Shown here piece by piece: positions 28,093 to 36,924 of a stretch of DNA of 64,000 nt. Below the pieces are notes generated by a model that did no database searches, had not been told where the DNA came from, and saw only the letters and a list, made by a program, of their open reading frames with translations. Origin of the DNA: Fibrobacter sp. UBA4297 (GTDB lineage Bacteria > Fibrobacterota > Fibrobacteria > Fibrobacterales > Fibrobacteraceae); assembly GCF_002394865.1 (NCBI RefSeq), contig NZ_DGUZ01000002.1, positions 96,044 to 160,043 on the forward strand, given 5' to 3'. Position numbers and translations under genes: made by a program. Position 1 is the stretch's first letter. The number at the start of each line of letters is the position of its first letter.

Positions 28093-30231
28093 ATGGACAA
28101 GAAAATACTCGCTACAGAATCGATTGACGAATTCATCGACGCGCTTATTGAAATGCGCGGACTCGTTCCGCTTAACAAGCACTTGCTCCATCTGCTTTTT
28201 GAAATCAAGAACAACATTTCGCTCCATACGCAAAAATTCCTGACGCTATGCATGTCGCTCCTCGACGACGGCAACACGCGCGTTCCGCTGGACTCCCAGC
28301 ATTTCTCCGCAATGTGGGCCCGCAAATGGAACGGCCTCGTGATGCTCCGCATCAGCACCGCCGAAGAAGACATCGACGAAAACGCATTTGCAACCGCTGA
28401 CGATTTCGCAAGCATTATCGCAAACGGCATTCAAGACATCTTGACAAGCGACTTTTCTACGATCATGGAAAGCCGCGAGACCGACACCGCATCTGCCGAA
28501 GATTCGTTGAGCAAGCCGTTTATTCTCGCCAAGCGCGAAAGCGGTACGCACCTTTATTTCACCAAGCATTTCGATGCCAAATGCGTGATTGAAAAAGCGG
28601 CGAACATCTTGTTCAAAAACGGCAGCAAGCCAAGTGCCGAAGAAATTGCGCAGTGCACCGAAAAAGTCGCAAGCATCTGCAAGCCTTTCGGCGACAAGCC
28701 CTTCACCATCAAGAAGCGCCAAGCCGAAGCCATTATCCGCGGGCAAACCGAGAATCTCGTTGTCACCGGCGGCCCAGGCACCGGCAAGACTACCGTCGTT
28801 CTCTACATTCTGTGGAACTTGCTCGTAAGCCACAGCGAAATGCTCGACTGGAACATCTATCTCGCCGCCCCGAGCGGCAAAGCTGCCGACCGCATGCGTG
28901 AAAGCCTTATCGACGGTCTCGCGAGAATCCGTGACGAACAAAAGACCGACAACGAGCGCATTTTCCGCAAGCTGAACGAACTCGAAAGCAGTACCATCCA
29001 CCGTCTGCTCCGATTCTCAAAAAGCACGGGCGGCTTCATGTACAATCACGAAGAGCAATTCCCCAAGAATTCCATCTTCGTCATTGACGAAGCGAGCATG
29101 ATCGACATCGAAATGTTCGCCGCACTTCTCGAAGCCATCCCTGAAGGCGCACGTATCTTTATTCTCGGTGACCCGTTCCAGCTCCCGTCTGTTGATTCCG
29201 GCGCCGTTCTCGGCGAAATTTTGAAAGTGCAATCCGGCAAGGATTTTTCCGTCAAGCTCAACGAATCCAACCGATTTGACGACCGTTCAAACATCGGCAA
29301 ACTCGCCGCAGAAATCAAGGAAGTCGCCGAAAGCAAGGATAACAGCAAGTTCGTTCCGCACAAATTTGCAAGTGGCGACGCATCTAGCGATTTTGACGCA
29401 TCCACCAATGAAATTGCGCACAGCCTCGACGAATCGGGAAACGCCACGACTTTTAAAGACAAAGTTTTTTACAGAAAGCTCGAAACAGACACCCCGCTCA
29501 CGAAAAAAGAAGAAGACAAGCGCATCGAATCGTTCATTGCCGAATGGTCCCGCGACTTTGCAAAACTCCCCGAGCTCGCCGAGCAAATCAACCCGCAACG
29601 CACCGGCACCGAAGCAGATGACCCCGACCACAGCGAAACCGCCCGACGCAATCAAATCTGGCAACTTTCGCTAACAAAGCGAATCCTCTGCGCTGAACGA
29701 CGTGGCCTCCGCGGCATTGAAAACATCAATAAAAAAGTTTGTTCTAAAATAAAAAGCCTTTGGCGCGCTAAAAAGAAATCGCAAGGAGAAGCCGTCCAAT
29801 GGGATGACTCCGGCTACTTCCCGGGTCAACTCCTCATCATCACGCGAAACCAGGAAATGTTCAAGCTCTATAACGGCGACACGGGAATCGTCGTCTTCGA
29901 CGGCAACACCCCCTGCCTCATGCTCAAAAAAGCGCCACCCCAGGGCAGCGAAAGAACCCGTGACGATTTTGTCTTCTACCCGCTCTCAGTCCTCCCCGAA
30001 GATTCCATCACCACAGCGTTTGCCATCACCATCCACAAGTCGCAAGGCTCCGAGTACAAACACGTCACCATGTTCCTGCCGACCAAAATCGGCCACCCCC
30101 TCCTCACCAACCAAATCATTTACACAGGCATCACACGCGCCAAAGAGAGCGTCACCATCATCGCAAACGACGACACATTCAAAGCCGCCGTCACGACCGT
30201 CAGCGAGCGCGACACGGGAATTTCGCTATAG
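28093..30231 (+). CDS. recD: RecBCD enzyme subunit RecD (5'-3' helicase)
   Basis: The 712-residue protein starts 1 nt after the recB stop with GGAGG inside the recB end. Motifs: Walker A VVTGGPGTGKTTVVLYI near 222-237, motif II VIDEASMIDIEMF, ILGDPFQLPSVDSGAVL, motif V TIHKSQGSEYKHV and motif VI YTGITRAKESVTI. It is longer than E. coli RecD (608). The extra length sits between GDPFQLP and the SH3-like region (about residues 410-520) as a charged, Asp/Glu/Lys-rich stretch. Together with recC and recB it makes a complete RecBCD operon in the order C-B-D. Confidence 0.95.
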   Translation: MDKKILATESIDEFIDALIEMRGLVPLNKHLLHLLFEIKNNISLHTQKFLTLCMSLLDDGNTRVPLDSQHFSAMWARKWNGLVMLRISTAEEDIDENAFATADDFASIIANGIQDILTSDFSTIMESRETDTASAEDSLSKPFILAKRESGTHLYFTKHFDAKCVIEKAANILFKNGSKPSAEEIAQCTEKVASICKPFGDKPFTIKKRQAEAIIRGQTENLVVTGGPGTGKTTVVLYILWNLLVSHSEMLDWNIYLAAPSGKAADRMRESLIDGLARIRDEQKTDNERIFRKLNELESSTIHRLLRFSKSTGGFMYNHEEQFPKNSIFVIDEASMIDIEMFAALLEAIPEGARIFILGDPFQLPSVDSGAVLGEILKVQSGKDFSVKLNESNRFDDRSNIGKLAAEIKEVAESKDNSKFVPHKFASGDASSDFDASTNEIAHSLDESGNATTFKDKVFYRKLETDTPLTKKEEDKRIESFIAEWSRDFAKLPELAEQINPQRTGTEADDPDHSETARRNQIWQLSLTKRILCAERRGLRGIENINKKVCSKIKSLWRAKKKSQGEAVQWDDSGYFPGQLLIITRNQEMFKLYNGDTGIVVFDGNTPCLMLKKAPPQGSERTRDDFVFYPLSVLPEDSITTAFAITIHKSQGSEYKHVTMFLPTKIGHPLLTNQIIYTGITRAKESVTIIANDDTFKAAVTTVSERDTGISL

Positions 30232-30302
30232 TTTTACAATTCTCTGTACCTGCGCCCACATTTCTGTGTATATTTAAGTAAGAAAAAAATAAAGGAAGAA
30301 AA

Positions 30303-31004
30303 ATGGCAACAATCAAAGAACTCAAAGCAAATGGCGCCCCGCGTTTCAAAGTCCCGGGCAAAGAAGAAATCTACGACGCATTCGACCAATTTCTTGCGGA
30401 GAACTTCCTCGGCGAAACCGTCGAAGCCATCCCTGCAGCACCGGCCAACGGCGAATTCGCCCCGCAGGCAGTCGCCCTCTACGCCATCGCGAACACCGGC
30501 AAAGGCAACGCAGGACTCTGGAAAGCAGGCACCGGCACGTCCCCCAAGAACTGGGACCTCAGCTTTTTGCAGGGCATCCTGAACCAGTTCTCCACCCTCC
30601 CGGCAGCCACCCGCGGCAAGACTGTTTCCGAAATCAAGGAACAGCTCGAAGACTTCGCCTCCAAGAAGTTCGCAAAGAACCCCGCAAACGCCCGTAACGG
30701 ACTATTGCACCTCTGCAACCCGAACATCTACGCCCCGATTTATTCATTTGCAGATAAACTTGCAATTTGCAAGGAACACTCACGCTTGCTCGAAGACTTC
30801 AAGCTTTCGAACCGTTGGGATAGCGGCCTCTTGAAACTCAAAGTTTTCCGCAAAGACGGCTACGTCGCCATCCAAACAGACGAACAACTCTGCTGGATTT
30901 TTGACAAACTCTCGACCATGCATAAAATCGAAGACGAAGAATTCGAACAATTCATGAAGAACTACTTCACCGCTCCAAAAAAGAGCACCGCAAAGAAGAA
31001 GTAA
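30303..31004 (+). CDS. Uncharacterised 233-residue cytoplasmic protein
   Basis: The gene has a good ribosome site (AAAGGAAG before ATG) and high-GC codon use like the housekeeping genes. The protein has no signal or membrane segment. It is helical, with NPANARNGLLHLCNPNIYAPIYSFADKLAICKEH in the middle and a Lys/Ala-rich tail (APKKSTAKKK) that could bind nucleic acid. I do not recognise a family. It follows recD after a 71-nt gap containing TATATT near 30269, so it probably has its own promoter; a role connected with RecBCD is unsupported. Confidence 0.6.
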   Translation: MATIKELKANGAPRFKVPGKEEIYDAFDQFLAENFLGETVEAIPAAPANGEFAPQAVALYAIANTGKGNAGLWKAGTGTSPKNWDLSFLQGILNQFSTLPAATRGKTVSEIKEQLEDFASKKFAKNPANARNGLLHLCNPNIYAPIYSFADKLAICKEHSRLLEDFKLSNRWDSGLLKLKVFRKDGYVAIQTDEQLCWIFDKLSTMHKIEDEEFEQFMKNYFTAPKKSTAKKK

Positions 31005-31327
31005 GTAATTACAAAGTCATCATTCTCTCATGTCATGCCCGCCTCCGAGCGGGCATCTCCTTTAGATTTTTAGACGACTTCAAGTTTTTTTTCCTTTTTA
31101 AGGTCACTACGGGCGTTCCCCGGCCCAAGTTCCCTGAGCCTGCCGATATATGATACTTGGCAACTTATTGCCTTAGTAGAGTTAGGTTCGAAGGAGCAGG
31201 CCGGGTCGGGCTATATTGTAAGGCGCCCCGTGCGCACCCAGTGCGCCCGCGCCACTTTTGCAACGGCGCCACGCTACGCGCGTCTCCGCCCCAAGGGGTC
31301 ACTATCCCTAACGCGAATGCGGTATTG
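31005..31327. other. Gene-free repetitive block at the edge of the defence island
   Basis: No convincing gene. It holds a GCCCGC...GCGGGC palindromic repeat (31031-31063), a T-rich stretch (31084-31100), a TCCCTGAGCCTGCCGA element (31131-31146) of a kind common between bacterial genes, and a strongly GC-rich segment (about 31222-31300) with GTGCGC iterations and a GGCGC/GCGCC inverted pair. Composition changes sharply at about 31320, where the low-GC restriction remnants begin. Confidence 0.6.
31031..31063 (+). repeat. REP-like palindromic repeat, copy A
   Basis: TGTCATGCCCGCC, then TCCGA, then GCGGGCATCTCC: an inverted GCCCGC/GCGGGC core inside a conserved flank. Other copies are at 61990-62021 (same strand) and 39440-39470 (opposite strand). 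Confidence 0.65.
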
Positions 31328-33187
31328 TTATAGTTTTAGTGATTCTTCTTCCCAACCGGGATGGCGGCGTAATTCGTCATCTTCCCAAATTTCACTTGGC
31401 TGAAGATAGAATACCTCACATCCGGCATCTTCCACTTTACTGCGAATGATTCGGTAATCGTCTGTAGCACCCACTTCAGAAGCATCAACAATCTTTCGTT
31501 CCAATGCAAGAATAAGGCATTTCGAAGTTTCCGCCGAACGGAATACGCGTCCCACAAACGATCGGAAATTGTCGTCAACAAACCGTTTTAATCGTTCCTG
31601 ATAATCTGCACTTTCCCAATTTGGCAAATACAACGCCCAGAAGTAATATTTTTCATCTAAAAGCGTCAAAAAATTTTTGCGGAACATTCCACGAGCTCTC
31701 TTCTTGAATTCCTCACGAAGGCTTGAGCGCTTTGAAGTGTAAGCTTTGAGTGCATACAAGAAGTTCACGTTATAGACTTACAGCAGAAGCGTATCGCGGT
31801 CAAAAAGACGGTTCGCAAAATGACGGTTACGTTCATCCCACAAATCCACATCATCTTTCTGTATTAAATCCTTATTTTCTGGGTCAGGACTTTGCCTGAA
31901 ATACGGTTCCTTGAACTGCGTTTCCTCTTTATAACCGGGAATCTCGCCGCGAATAAAGAAGTTCGGCGTGACACTATAACCTTCAGTCAATTCATCGCGG
32001 TAACGCATCAGGCTTTTATCAGAACCTTTCGCCAGCAAGTCATTAACGTTGTACTGAATGATGTTCCGGGCATAAGTAAACTGTTTATGGAGCGAAGATC
32101 CAATAATATCGCTTCCGTCCTTGTAATACTTGCTGTCGCCAATAAACCAAATCTTCTGATTTTCATCGGCAAAAATGAGCTGGCGATCCTTGTAAAGATG
32201 ATCAACTTCCTTACCATCTTTCTGCGATTTAAGGTATTCCATCTGCTCGGGCAATTCATCGCCTACAAGTTTGTCAATCATCGCCTTGAAAACAATGTTG
32301 TACTTACTCGTAAGCAGGTATTCGCTTTCGAAATCATTTGCACTGAAATTGGCACCCCACTTAAAAAATGCCTTCACAATATTGTACAATTTCAGAAACC
32401 TGTCAGCAAAGTACTTGTGCTTTATGCGGCGCAGTTCCACAAGTCCACGATGCCCCAATAAGCGACGAAATCCGTTCACACGAATCGGTGCGTAGAATTC
32501 CGATTTTGGCATCTTGAAACCGAAGGTCTCCTCGATGTAGTTCATCGCCGAAAAGAATAGCACCAAAAGGCGGTCATCCAAATCGAAAACTTTTTTCTTG
32601 TTTTCGAGTTCCATGTAAATCGGCGTATCGCCCTGCGAACGGCTGCGTATGCGCAACCGTACGGCGCCAATCTATGCGATTATTGCCGCTGTGCTTGTTC
32701 TTGGCGGTAAACACGAACAAATTACGATTTTTAGCATAAAACAGCTTCATCGCATTCATTACATCGATGAGCGTAGAAGCCTGCTTGTCGCTGCCAAATT
32801 TACGAGCATCCGGGGCTTCAATATTTTTGCCGCTTGGGTGTGCTTTCCGGTATTGGGCGATTGAAGAGCATACCCACATCGAAAGATTCGCCAAGAAATC
32901 CTTGGGAGCATCGTCTAAAGCAAAATCTTCGTTTGTTTTGAGCTCATTGCCAAATGCGGTTTTAGCCTCATCCATGAAGACCTTGGGCAACACAAATACA
33001 ATGTTATCCGACGCATTATCAACAGTTTTTTAGGCGACTTGTTGTAAAAGTACCCTACGCCATCCAATTTGCAGTCACGCCCCACAAAACCATTGGGCAA
33101 CCCCTTGAAACGCCCCACACTATCGGTCGGGAGCACCTTCTTAAGGTAATCCAAGGAGTAAGAAAACTGTTCAAAGAGGAAAATCAA
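31328..33187 (-). pseudogene. McrC/LlaJI-type restriction subunit, broken by two frameshifts and a stop
   Basis: Four open pieces read as one protein of about 620 residues. Piece 1 (33187 down to about 33030, TTG start) has FEQFSYSLDYLKKVLP and GVGYFYNKSPKK. After a one-base loss in an A6 tract the frame moves, and piece 2 (about 33020-32660) continues NIVFVLPKVFMDEAKTAFGNE to NNRIDWRRTV. One extra base near 32662 restores the first frame for piece 3 (32656-31778), which carries the nuclease-like IFADENQKIWFIGDSKYYK (D...DxK) and RLFDRDTLLL. An in-frame TAA at 31780-31778 then interrupts before VYNVNFLYALKAYTSK and the C-terminal piece ending at 31328. LlaJI/McrC proteins pair with McrB GTPases; an mcrB tail lies at 35303-35767. 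Sequencing error cannot be excluded. Confidence 0.75.
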
Positions 33188-33209
33188 TATAGGCTACATT
33201 TCCAGTGTT

Positions 33210-33944
33210 TCAAGTAGGATCTGCTTGTCCTGGATTTCTGTCTAAAGGCTCATAACCATTAGCGGCATCAAAACAATTCGCTGCAGTGCCCGCAAATGAA
33301 TCTATTAATTTTTTCCGAACAGCATCATACCCGCGAAACACGGTAAACCAAATAGACCAATGACCATATCCTCGCACAAGATCAACAATTGTATCAACAT
33401 CAACCTTCCCTGCATTATATTTCGTAAGGTATTTCTCTGCTAAATCCCATGATTTTGATCGGTTCTGCCATCTTTTGTCTGCAGGAGTTGATGTTGCTGG
33501 ACCTTTATCTAAACAAACCAGATTTAACAAACTTGTTGCATTAGCATATGCAATTCCGTTCAACGCAGGATTTACAACGACGACACCCCCCTTCTTATAT
33601 AAAAAACTTTTGAAAGTATTATTTTTGTGTGGGAAATGGCAACCCATTGGAGGAACTTTCTCACCTTTATTTGCAGCTCCATTACAAGCGGCACAAGACA
33701 GTAAAAAATTACTCCATTTAGTTTCTAAATGGGCATATTGAGGATTACCTTTGGGATAAACATGTTCTACATGTTCCGCTGCAGGTTCTTGTAAATGTAA
33801 CTCACAGTAGGAGCAGAACTCATTTAAATTTGCAACAAGGTGTCCTTTCGCTTCGCCATATGGAGTATAATCAGTTTGTATAGTCTCTTGTTGACCATTT
33901 ACAACAACTTGATTCCCAGGATTTAATTTTTCTACAGGCCTCAC
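33210..33944 (-). CDS. ptuB: Septu-like HNH endonuclease PtuB
   Basis: The 244-residue HNH nuclease opens MRPVEKL and has the layout of the PtuB/TIGR02646 group: EFCSYCELHL (first zinc Cys pair), EHVEHVYPKG (catalytic His), WSNFLLSCAACNGAANKGEK (second Cys pair with Asn). It starts with GTG inside the ptuA stop (GTGA overlap), with AAGGA upstream, so the pair is translationally coupled. In Septu, PtuA ATPase and PtuB nuclease form a complex that blocks phage growth. The frame is intact, unlike the surrounding restriction genes. The C-terminal 100 residues are helical with no motif I recognise. Confidence 0.85.
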   Translation of the reverse strand: MRPVEKLNPGNQVVVNGQQETIQTDYTPYGEAKGHLVANLNEFCSYCELHLQEPAAEHVEHVYPKGNPQYAHLETKWSNFLLSCAACNGAANKGEKVPPMGCHFPHKNNTFKSFLYKKGGVVVVNPALNGIAYANATSLLNLVCLDKGPATSTPADKRWQNRSKSWDLAEKYLTKYNAGKVDVDTIVDLVRGYGHWSIWFTVFRGYDAVRKKLIDSFAGTAANCFDAANGYEPLDRNPGQADPT

Positions 33945-35278
33945 GTAGATTTCCTTTCTGCTTTTAGCAATGCTATATATGCAGGATCATCTGAAAATTC
34001 TTCTTCAAGTTTTTTCAGTTCTTCATCCTTTTCAACATCTTTTCCATTTTTTATGAGCTGATAAAAATTTTCAGCCTTTTCTATCATTTCATTAAACTTC
34101 GCACTTCTTATTGTTTCCTTATCCATTCCCATACGGCGTATTGCAATTTCTTCAAGACTTTCTTTTTGTGGACTTCCATCAACATTGGCATATTCATCCA
34201 AAGAGATCAATTCTTGCTGAGATACACTTTGAATTATAAATGGAGAGTGCGTTGTCACAATAAATTGAATATTTGGAAACGCTTTTCGTAAATCGGCCAA
34301 TACATGTCGTTGCCATTTAGGATGCAAATAAATATCAATTTCATCTATCAATACAATTCCTGGAGTTTCCAATATTGCGTTTTCACCAAGAAAACCATTC
34401 AACTCAATACATCTATGTGCAATTTCCGACACGACATTCATCATCGCTTTAAAACCATCACTCATTTGAGAAAAACGATGGCGTTCTATATATCGATTAT
34501 CAGTTTCAATAAAAGCTTCAATTTCACCATAAGCCCAATTTATATCAACGTCATAAATGGAAGGTATCGCAGTTACCAGGGCATTAACGAAAGCCTCTCG
34601 CGTTCCTTTAAATTCTTTTTCTTCTAAAATGTTCTTTCCAGCTTCGACAAACCAATTATACGCACCAACAAAATCAACTCTATCCATTAAAGCAGCTTTA
34701 TACGCGCGTTCAAGTCGGGTCATTCTTTCTTTTGTTGCCCTTGTCGTGCGAACTTGAGAAGCAAGTCTATTTGTTCCAAAAGATAATACCAACGGTAATA
34801 TTGATTCTTTTGTATAATTCGTTTTGAAATTTTCTTCCAATTTACGTTGCTGCATTACTGTATGAACCAATTCCTGCAATCGTCCCACACTCGCTCTACT
34901 ATTGGAAGTAGTTGATCCAACTAGTTCACGATACCAAGACAAATGACCATCATCAAAGGAAGAATCAACAGAAACTCGAGTCACTCCTTGACTCGGTTTA
35001 TATCCCTTTGCAAAGGAGTCAAAAGGACTATAGCGTTCATCTTCTTGTATTTGCCTTCTAAAATGTTTATTTGCAGGTAATTCATCAATACATTGTAAAA
35101 TGGCACCTAAAGCAACTTGAATACCATTTAAGACCGTAGTCTTGCCACTGGTATTATCTCCTGCAAGGACAGTTAAGGGATAAAAATCATGCTCCCAATA
35201 CTGAAAACCCATAAAGTTTTCGAGTTTTATGTGTTTTACCAAAGGTTCCTTTTTATCGCTATAGAAGTAGTAGTGCAT
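33941..35278 (-). CDS. ptuA: Septu-like ATPase PtuA (SMC/ABC-type AAA)
   Basis: The 445-residue ATPase has Walker A AGDNTSGKTTVLNG near 40-52 after HIKLENFMGFQ, a signature-like RFSQMSDGFKAMMNVVSEIA, and Walker B plus switch His GIVLIDEIDIYLHPKWQRHVL ... FIVTTHSPFII. This is the compact SMC-like ATPase of OLD/Septu type. It overlaps ptuB by 4 nt. No Shine-Dalgarno precedes the ATG; instead a 12-base A-run (T-run on its own strand) separates it from the mcrB remnant 25 nt upstream, so it may depend on translation from the old mcrB transcript. A lone OLD-like nuclease is unlikely because there is no TOPRIM domain. Confidence 0.85.
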   Translation of the reverse strand: MHYYFYSDKKEPLVKHIKLENFMGFQYWEHDFYPLTVLAGDNTSGKTTVLNGIQVALGAILQCIDELPANKHFRRQIQEDERYSPFDSFAKGYKPSQGVTRVSVDSSFDDGHLSWYRELVGSTTSNSRASVGRLQELVHTVMQQRKLEENFKTNYTKESILPLVLSFGTNRLASQVRTTRATKERMTRLERAYKAALMDRVDFVGAYNWFVEAGKNILEEKEFKGTREAFVNALVTAIPSIYDVDINWAYGEIEAFIETDNRYIERHRFSQMSDGFKAMMNVVSEIAHRCIELNGFLGENAILETPGIVLIDEIDIYLHPKWQRHVLADLRKAFPNIQFIVTTHSPFIIQSVSQQELISLDEYANVDGSPQKESLEEIAIRRMGMDKETIRSAKFNEMIEKAENFYQLIKNGKDVEKDEELKKLEEEFSDDPAYIALLKAERKST

Positions 35279-35302
35279 AAAAGAAAAATAAAAAAAAAAA
35301 AA

Positions 35303-35767
35303 TTAAAGCGTTTTACCAATTTTTGTTTTAGTCAATTTCAAGTTTAACTCCATGAAATTTTTAAGGATTTCTGCATATTTGCGCATTTCAGAATCTTTCT
35401 TATAGAGGTCTTGGAAGGTAAAAAAATTTCCATTCTCTGATTCACGAAAGAACGAACCGTTCTTGTGATCGTCCTTGCAGACTTCATTCCAAAGGTAGAA
35501 CATCACCTTACCCAAGAAACGATCTTTCGAAATTACATTGCCGTTATCGGGCTTGATGAAGAATTCACCAAGCTGTTTGTCTTCAGATTCAGTGAGAGCG
35601 AGAATTTTCCCGTTGACCGTCTCGACGAACGTTTGCCAGGAATACAGAGAACCATCGATGTCGATTTGGAAATTGGCAGCATCCTTACCATCGAAACTTA
35701 TAGGCACATAAGTCCAATCGAAACGGCGTTTGAACGCACTGTCCATGGTTGTTGCAGAATTAGACAA
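35303..35767 (-). pseudogene. McrB-type AAA+ GTPase, C-terminal fragment
   Basis: The 154-residue open frame (TTG first codon) opens SNSATTMDSAFKRRFDWTYVPI, which is the arginine-finger end of McrB-type AAA+ modules, followed by a C-terminal lid region. Walker A, Walker B and the N-terminal DNA-binding domain are missing. Upstream the homology stops abruptly at about 35770, where a YhcG-like fragment begins on the other strand. No ribosome site is visible. It would have partnered the broken mcrC. Confidence 0.75.
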
Positions 35768-35771
35768 AGTT

Positions 35772-36017
35772 AATTTTAATCAATCTAACAGAGGCATGCC
35801 CACGATTTTTGCCGGAATTCCTTGGGGACACCACGTTGCAATTATCACCAAATGCAAGTCTGCAAAAGAAGCTTTATTTTACATTGAAAAGACTATAGAA
35901 CAGGGAATGAGCCGAGCCGCTTTAATGAACGGCATCAAAGCCGATCTTTACAGCCACCAAGGCAAAATTGTCCATAAGAAGTACACTCAACAAAACGGCT
36001 CATCCAGAAAAAAGTGA
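35772..36017 (+). pseudogene. YhcG/DUF1016-family nuclease, N-terminal-domain fragment
   Basis: The open frame containing MPTIFAGIPWGHHVAIITK, KEALFYIEKTIEQGMSRAAL and LYSHQGK matches the middle of the DUF1016 N-terminal domain. The start of that domain and the whole PD-(D/E)xK C-terminal domain are absent; the frame ends in QNGSSRKK and stops at 36015-36017. The frame runs back into the mcrB fragment on the opposite strand (to an ATG at 35730), which makes a chimeric reading frame. Head-to-head fusion of two gene fragments points to a deletion or insertion junction near 35770. Confidence 0.65.
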
Positions 36018-36255
36018 AAAAAGAATAAGCCCCACCCCATTTCAATTTGATCCACCGGACGTTTCACGCACGAAACACAGGGCGTTTCGCGATGAAATAC
36101 TGCGCTGAGCAAATCGCAAAAAACAGCCTTTGCCCGAGATTTTTCGCATTTAAGCCCACCCCAAATTGTTGTTTTTGAGCGAATTTCGGCATTTTTCGAG
36201 CCGCAATCACAAATTTTCAAAGAAATTTCTGCGCGAAGCGCGCTTTTAAAAAAAA
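36018..36255. other. Gene-free spacer between YhcG fragment and hsp20 promoter
   Basis: No gene seen. It holds a near-direct repeat (AAGCCCCACCCCA at about 36027 and AAGCCCACCCCAAA at about 36151), a short GTTTC/GAAAC inverted pair near 36070, and a GCGC-GAA-GCGC hairpin followed by TTTT near 36230-36247 that could act as a weak terminator. The sequence is AT-rich around 36160-36225. Confidence 0.5.
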
Positions 36256-36274
36256 GTTGGCACGGCTTTAGCTT
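36256..36274 (+). promoter_or_regulatory. Sigma-54 (RpoN) type promoter of hsp20
   Basis: GTTGGCACGGCTTTAGCTT has the TTGGCAC -24 element, and GC at -12 exactly 10 nt after the GG of -24, the invariant spacing. The -12 box is TAGCT rather than TTGCT. The predicted transcript would start near 36284 and have a leader of about 60 nt before hsp20. Confidence 0.6.
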
Positions 36275-36342
36275 AAAGTAGGGTGTAAAACAAAAGGGCC
36301 AACGGTAAACGCCGAGCCCGCAACAAAAAAGAGGTTAAAATT

Positions 36343-36720
36343 ATGATGAACACACAGATTCTTCCGAACGCTTTCTATGGTATCCAGAATTTCATTGACA
36401 GCTTGAACGCCGCAAACGCAAAGTGCGAAGGCACCTACACGCCAAAGGCCGACTACTACGAAACCGAAGGCGGCTTTGCTCTTGAAGTCGAACTTCCGGG
36501 CGTCAAGAAAGAAGACATGGACATCCAGGTCGAAAAGAATATCTTGACCGTCAAGGCGACCCGCGCACGCAAGGACGAAAAGTTCACTTACGAACGTAGC
36601 TTCCGCTTGGCAGACGATATCGATACCGAAAACATTAAAGTCTCCTTGGAAAACGGTATCCTGAAATTCGACCTTACCAAGAAAGCTCAGGCTGCAGCCC
36701 GCAAAATTACCATTGCCTAA
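36343..36720 (+). CDS. Small heat-shock protein, Hsp20/alpha-crystallin family
   Basis: The 125-residue ATP-independent chaperone keeps unfolding proteins soluble. The alpha-crystallin domain spans about 35-120: YETEGGFALEVELPGVKKEDMDI, a middle RSFRLADDIDTENIKVS, and the conserved ENGILKFDLTK near the end. A short N-terminal arm (MMNTQILPNAFYG) and a very short tail complete it. GAGG lies 8 nt before the ATG. Expression appears to depend on a sigma-54-type promoter, unusual for Hsp20. A terminator separates it from the Fur-like gene. Confidence 0.93.
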   Translation: MMNTQILPNAFYGIQNFIDSLNAANAKCEGTYTPKADYYETEGGFALEVELPGVKKEDMDIQVEKNILTVKATRARKDEKFTYERSFRLADDIDTENIKVSLENGILKFDLTKKAQAAARKITIA

Positions 36721-36798
36721 CGGCAATCGGGCTAGCGCCTCGTGCTGAAAAGCACATTAAGCAAGCAATTTTTCATACAACTCCTCCTTAGAACAAAG

Positions 36799-36829
36799 AA
36801 ATTCCCGGCAGAGATGCTGGGAATTTTTT
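36799..36829 (+). terminator. Rho-independent terminator of hsp20
   Basis: AAATTCCCGGC, a 6-nt loop and GCTGGGAATTT with a T-run. It lies just before the promoter of the Fur/Zur-family gene. Confidence 0.75.
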
Positions 36830-36830
36830 A

Positions 36831-36884
36831 TTGCCAAAAAAAGATTTTTGTACTATATTTAAATTTGCAAATGATTTGCAAATT
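36831..36884 (+). promoter_or_regulatory. Promoter and palindromic operator of the Fur/Zur-family gene
   Basis: TTGCCA (36831-36836), a 17-bp spacer and TATATT (36854-36859) form a good promoter. Overlapping the expected start site is a perfect 11-1-11 inverted repeat: AATTTGCAAAT (36862-36872), G, ATTTGCAAATT (36874-36884). Each half is itself nearly palindromic, as in two overlapping dimer sites. Its position fits autorepression by the downstream regulator. Confidence 0.65.
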
Positions 36885-36924
36885 GACTTTACATGCAATT
36901 TGCGTAACAGCAAACGAGGCTAAA

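Noticed and set aside
33210..35278. Retron carrying PtuAB effectors
   Set aside because: No reverse transcriptase gene or msr/msd-like RNA is present within the island, so a plain Septu pair is favoured.
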